The notes beneath the pieces are model-generated. The model saw only the letters and a list, made by a program, of their open reading frames with translations, did not search any database and had not been told where the DNA came from. Of a stretch of DNA of 64,000 nt, positions 61,247 through 64,000 are shown one piece after another. The position numbers were made by a program, and so were the translations under genes. The stretch is from Agrococcus jenensis (GTDB lineage Bacteria > Actinomycetota > Actinomycetes > Actinomycetales > Microbacteriaceae). The stretch covers positions 2,604,001 to 2,668,000 of the forward strand of contig NZ_RKHJ01000001.1 in assembly GCF_003752465.1 (NCBI RefSeq). The letters are read 5' to 3'. The stretch's first letter is position 1; each line of letters begins with the position of its first letter.

Positions 61247-62334
61247 CAGAGGCGGAGGCGGTCGCGCATCTTCGCGAACAGCCCCTGCTTGAACTGCGCG
61301 AGGTGCGGCGCGGGCGCCTTCGTGCGGTCGCGCAGCTCGCGCAGCAGCTCCTCGGTGCGACGGTCGACGCGCTGCGGCGTCACCACCTGCACGCCGAGCT
61401 TCAGGTCGCCGCGGCCGGCGCCGCGCAGGCGCGTGACGCCGCGGTCGGCGATCGTGATGACGTCGCCGGACTGCGTGCCGGGGCGCACCTCGACGTCGAC
61501 GGGCCCGTCGATCGCCTCGACGGTCGCGCGCGCACCGAGCGCCGCATCCGGCATCGACACCTCGAGGGTGCCGAGCAGGTCGTCCCCTGCGCGGCTGAAG
61601 ACGTCGTGGTGCCGCACGTTCACCTCGAGGTAGAGCGTGCCTGCCGGTCCGCCGGCCTCGCCGACCTCGCCCTGGCCGGGCATCTGGATGCGCAGCCCGG
61701 TGTCGACGCCCGCGGGGATGTCGACCGGGATGCTGCGCTCGGCGCGCACGCGGCCGTGGCCCGCGCACGTCGGGCAGGGCTCGGGGATGACGCTGCCGTA
61801 GCCCTGGCAGACCGCGCACGGCTGGCTCGTCACGACGTTGCCGAGCAGCGAGCGCACCTGCCGCTGCACGTGGCCGGAGCCGCCGCACATCGTGCAGCGC
61901 TCGGGGCTCGTGCCGGGCGCGGTGCACGCGCCGCCGCACGTCTCACACAGCACGGCCGTCTGCACGCGCAGCTCGCGGTGCACGCCGAAGACGACGTCGG
62001 CGAGGTCGAGGTCGACGCGCAGCAGGCTGTCCTGCCCCGGCTGCCGCCTCGACCGCGGTGCCTGCGAGCGGCCGCCGCCGCCGAAGAACTGCTCGAAGAT
62101 GTCGCCGAACCCGAAGGCACCCGCGCCGCCCGACGGCCCGCGGTCGTACTCGGCGCGCGACTGGGCGTCGCCGAGCACGTCGTACGCGTGCGTGACGGTC
62201 TTGAACCGCTCCGCCGCGTCTGCGCTCGGGTTCACGTCCGGGTGCAGCTCGCGAGCCAGCCGGCGGTACGCCTTCTTGATCTCGTCCTGGCCGGCGTCGC
62301 GCGCGACGCCGAGGGTCTCGTAGTGGTCAGTCAC
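61246..62334 (-). CDS. dnaJ: Chaperone protein DnaJ
   Basis: A 362-residue co-chaperone (DnaJ2 type) that stimulates DnaK. The J domain has the HPD motif in ELHPDVNP; a short Gly/Phe linker ([17 protein letters not shown]) follows; four zinc-finger repeats are [24 protein letters not shown] and CPTCAGHG, the first slightly atypical; then substrate-binding domains. Start is GTG 62334, directly abutting hrcA's stop. The gene lies in an HrcA-controlled operon, so it should be heat-inducible. Confidence 0.95.
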   Translation of the reverse strand: MTDHYETLGVARDAGQDEIKKAYRRLARELHPDVNPSADAAERFKTVTHAYDVLGDAQSRAEYDRGPSGGAGAFGFGDIFEQFFGGGGRSQAPRSRRQPGQDSLLRVDLDLADVVFGVHRELRVQTAVLCETCGGACTAPGTSPERCTMCGGSGHVQRQVRSLLGNVVTSQPCAVCQGYGSVIPEPCPTCAGHGRVRAERSIPVDIPAGVDTGLRIQMPGQGEVGEAGGPAGTLYLEVNVRHHDVFSRAGDDLLGTLEVSMPDAALGARATVEAIDGPVDVEVRPGTQSGDVITIADRGVTRLRGAGRGDLKLGVQVVTPQRVDRRTEELLRELRDRTKAPAPHLAQFKQGLFAKMRDRLRL

Positions 62335-63348
62335 TCAGTCCTCGCTCAGCAGCCGCGTCAGGTAGCGCGCAACTGCGCGCACCGCGGCCATGTTCCCTGC
62401 GTAGTCCATCCGGGTCGGGCCCAGCACGCCCACGTGCCCCTCGAGCCTCGAGTCGCTGTAGGTCGACGCCACGACGGCCGCCTCGCCGAGCGGGCCCGAG
62501 AGCTCGCGGCCGATGCGGGTCGCGACCTCGCCCTCCGCGCCCATCTCGTCGAAGAGGCGCAGCAGCGTGACCTGCTCCTCGATCGCGTCGAGCACGGGGG
62601 TCACCCGGCCGTGGAAGTCGCGCTCCTCGCGCACGAGGTGCGAGGCGCCCGCCATCACGATGCGGTCGCCGCCGGCGGCCTGCAGCATCTCGGTGAGCGC
62701 GGTCGCGACCGCCGAGGTCGCCGCGTGCAGCGACGGCGGGGCGGATGCGGCTGCCGACGAGAGCCGCTGGACGGCCTCGGCCGGCGGCAGCTCGGCGGTG
62801 GTCTCGGTGAAGGCGCGGCCGAGCGCGGTCGCCTGCTCGGGCTCGATGCGCTGCTGCGCGTCGAGCACCCGCTGCTCCACGCGGCCGGAGTCGAGGATGA
62901 GCACCGCGAGCAGCCGCGTCTCGGCGACCGCGACGAGCTCGACGCGGCGCACCCCTGCGGGGCGCCGCATCGGCACCTGGACGAGCGCGACCTGGTTCGT
63001 GAGGCTCGAGAGCAGGCGCGCGGTGCGCGCGAGCACGTCGTCGCGGTCGACGGCCTCGTCGAGGAAGCGCGTGATGGCCACGCGCTGCGCGGCGGTGAGG
63101 GGCTGCATGCGCTGCAGCCGGTCGACGAACACGCGGTAGCCCTTGTCGGTCGGCACCCGCCCGGAGGAGGTGTGCGGAGCGACGATGAGCTCCTCCTCCT
63201 CGAGGAGCGCCATGTCGTTGCGGATGGTGGCGGCGGAGACGCCGAACGCGTGGCGCTCGACGATCGACTTCGAGCCCACCGGCTCGCGCATCGCCACGTA
63301 GTCCTGCACGATGGCCCGCAGCACATCGAGGCCGCGATCCGAGACCAT
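62335..63348 (-). CDS. hrcA: Heat-inducible transcription repressor HrcA
   Basis: A 337-residue repressor that binds CIRCE elements and, together with GroE, controls heat-shock genes. The N-terminal winged helix has GSKSIVERHAFGVSAATIRNDMALLEEEEL, followed by SSGRVPTDKGYRVFVDRL, and the C-terminal core VGVLGPTRMDYAGNMAAVRAV is typical. The ATG at 63348 has GAGAGGAG upstream. A CIRCE element in its promoter region shows autoregulation. It leads the dnaJ-rsmE-HIT-phoH-ybeY-corC-era transcript. Confidence 0.95.
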   Translation of the reverse strand: MVSDRGLDVLRAIVQDYVAMREPVGSKSIVERHAFGVSAATIRNDMALLEEEELIVAPHTSSGRVPTDKGYRVFVDRLQRMQPLTAAQRVAITRFLDEAVDRDDVLARTARLLSSLTNQVALVQVPMRRPAGVRRVELVAVAETRLLAVLILDSGRVEQRVLDAQQRIEPEQATALGRAFTETTAELPPAEAVQRLSSAAASAPPSLHAATSAVATALTEMLQAAGGDRIVMAGASHLVREERDFHGRVTPVLDAIEEQVTLLRLFDEMGAEGEVATRIGRELSGPLGEAAVVASTYSDSRLEGHVGVLGPTRMDYAGNMAAVRAVARYLTRLLSED

Positions 63349-63396
63349 CCGCGCTCCTCTCGTCCGGTGGGGACGCATCCGCTGTGGACGCACCCC

Positions 63397-63423
63397 TTGG
63401 CACTCCCGTCGTCTGACTGCCAA
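63397..63423. promoter_or_regulatory. CIRCE operator before hrcA
   Basis: TTGGCACTC (63397-63405), a 9-base spacer, and GACTGCCAA (63415-63423) form the HrcA-binding inverted repeat; it differs from the consensus TTAGCACTC-N9-GAGTGCTAA at a few arm positions but keeps the exact 9-9-9 spacing. On the minus strand a TAGGAT -10 box (63428-63423) sits at its edge, so the operator covers the transcription start, as expected for repression. Confidence 0.9.
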
Positions 63424-63529
63424 TCCTACCGCGAGCGGCGCGAAGTCTCGGATGCCATGCACAGCCGATCGGGCGCACAATGGGCCCGCGACGCCCCGCG
63501 CTCCGCGAGGCCGACACGAAAGGCATGCC

Positions 63530-64000
63530 ATGACCGATCCCAACGCTCCCCGCGGGGAGCAGCCCGTTCCCCCGGAGCACCCGGAGGGCTTCGACGTCAC
63601 CCATGAGCAGCACGCCGCCCCGAGCGCTCCTGCGGCGCCCGCGCCCGGCGTGGGCCAGCCCGCGCAGTCCTTCTCCTCCCCCGCTGAGGTGCCCGGACCG
63701 CCCGCGTTCGGCGGCGCCCCGCAGGCCGGCCAGGAGTGGCAGCAGGGCCAGCAGGCATCCGGCGGCGCATCGGCCGCCCCCCGCCCCGGCGAGCAGCCCT
63801 TCGGCGGTGCCGGCTCGAGCGCCCCGCAGTACGGCCAGGGCCAGTCAGGGCAGGGCCAGTACGGGCAGGGCCAGTTCGGCCAGGGTCAGCCGGGGCAGCC
63901 TGGTCAGCCTCCCTACGGCCAGCCGCAGTACGGCCAGCCGCAGTCGGGCCAGCAGTACGGCGGCCCGCAGCAGTACGGCCAGCAGCCGCAGTACGGCGCC
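63530..64000 (+). CDS. Gln/Gly/Tyr/Pro-rich protein, N-terminal part (possible DUF4870-type membrane protein)
   Basis: The first 157 codons of a gene that continues past the window. The start ATG has AAAGG seven bases upstream. Residues 1-35 are acidic and Pro-rich (MTDPNAPRGEQPVPPEHPEG); from about residue 100 the sequence becomes near-perfect repeats of YGQ, GQGQ and PQYGQ, an intrinsically disordered, low-complexity tract. In Actinobacteria such tails usually precede a small membrane domain (DUF4870 or DUF4190/TM2-like), but that part is outside the window. It is divergent from hrcA and not obviously under CIRCE. Confidence 0.7.
   Translation, partial: MTDPNAPRGEQPVPPEHPEGFDVTHEQHAAPSAPAAPAPGVGQPAQSFSSPAEVPGPPAFGGAPQAGQEWQQGQQASGGASAAPRPGEQPFGGAGSSAPQYGQGQSGQGQYGQGQFGQGQPGQPGQPPYGQPQYGQPQSGQQYGGPQQYGQQPQYGA

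Overview
The window is a GC-rich, gene-dense stretch of an actinobacterial chromosome. The evidence is a fasR-fabD-fabH-acpP-fabF operon, a homodimeric-type aceE, polyphosphate glucokinase, DUF3145, a two-piece CIRCE/HrcA system, and many start codons sitting 6-7 bases below a TANNNT box (leaderless transcripts). Gene content and order (hrcA-dnaJ-rsmE-HIT-phoH-ybeY-corC-era ... leuA-recO-uppS ... glyS-dus-dgt-dnaG) fit Microbacteriaceae, perhaps an Agrococcus-like organism; the genus is inferred, not proven. No phage, transposase, CRISPR array or plasmid gene was found.

Layout. 1-5.9 kb: the end of panB, a DUF1697 gene, a small conserved protein, a GH15 glycosidase coupled to a stress-type SDR, map and ppgK. 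6.1-9.9 kb: fructose operon (DeoR regulator, fruK, fruA) with a visible promoter. 9.9-10.3 kb: RNase P RNA on the minus strand. 10.3-15.2 kb: GNAT protein, zinc-ribbon-family coiled coil without cysteines, Nif3-like protein, SDR, tRNA-Val, membrane protein, peroxiredoxin. 15.3-22.8 kb: aceE and the fatty-acid operon, supplying acetyl-CoA and elongating it. 22.8-28.1 kb: DUF3145, an HNH endonuclease gene broken by an exact 79-bp tandem duplication, DUF1684, a flavin-dependent oxidoreductase and a D-threonine-aldolase-like protein. 28.2-35.2 kb: a large membrane alpha/beta hydrolase, an amino-acid permease, two tiny coupled ORFs leading into a DUF6338 membrane protein, a PAP2 phosphatase and a secreted CHRD-like protein. 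35.2-38.2 kb: CAU tRNA, glycosyltransferase plus DMT transporter, def, tRNA-Asn. 38.3-47.2 kb: lipoprotein, glyS-dus-dgt-dnaG, a nucleotidyltransferase, a GH114-like lipoprotein and uppS. 47.2-49.8 kb: recO and leuA, with a 13-codon leucine leader peptide and attenuator-like hairpin. 49.9-56.4 kb: an accessory insertion (ABC exporter, two-component system, unknown protein, FkbM methyltransferase) flanked by dispersed repeats. 56.4-63.4 kb: the era-to-hrcA housekeeping operon under a CIRCE operator. 63.5 kb to the end: the start of a Gln/Gly/Tyr-rich protein that runs out of the window.

Most genes within an operon overlap by one or four bases (TGATG, ATGA, GTGA), indicating translational coupling. 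Intergenic spaces hold four repeat families: a GAACTTCCCCGAACT hairpin element, a GGTCTCGA...TCGACC element with a 30-bp tandem derivative, an 83-bp-period GTGTCGCGACAC element, and a 16-bp tandem array that includes the DUF3145 stop codon. The observations most worth following are the 79-bp duplication that switches off the HNH gene and would restore it exactly if lost, the small-ORF/DUF6338 cluster, the leucine leader, and the hydrolase whose catalytic domain appears to be interrupted by about ten membrane helices.
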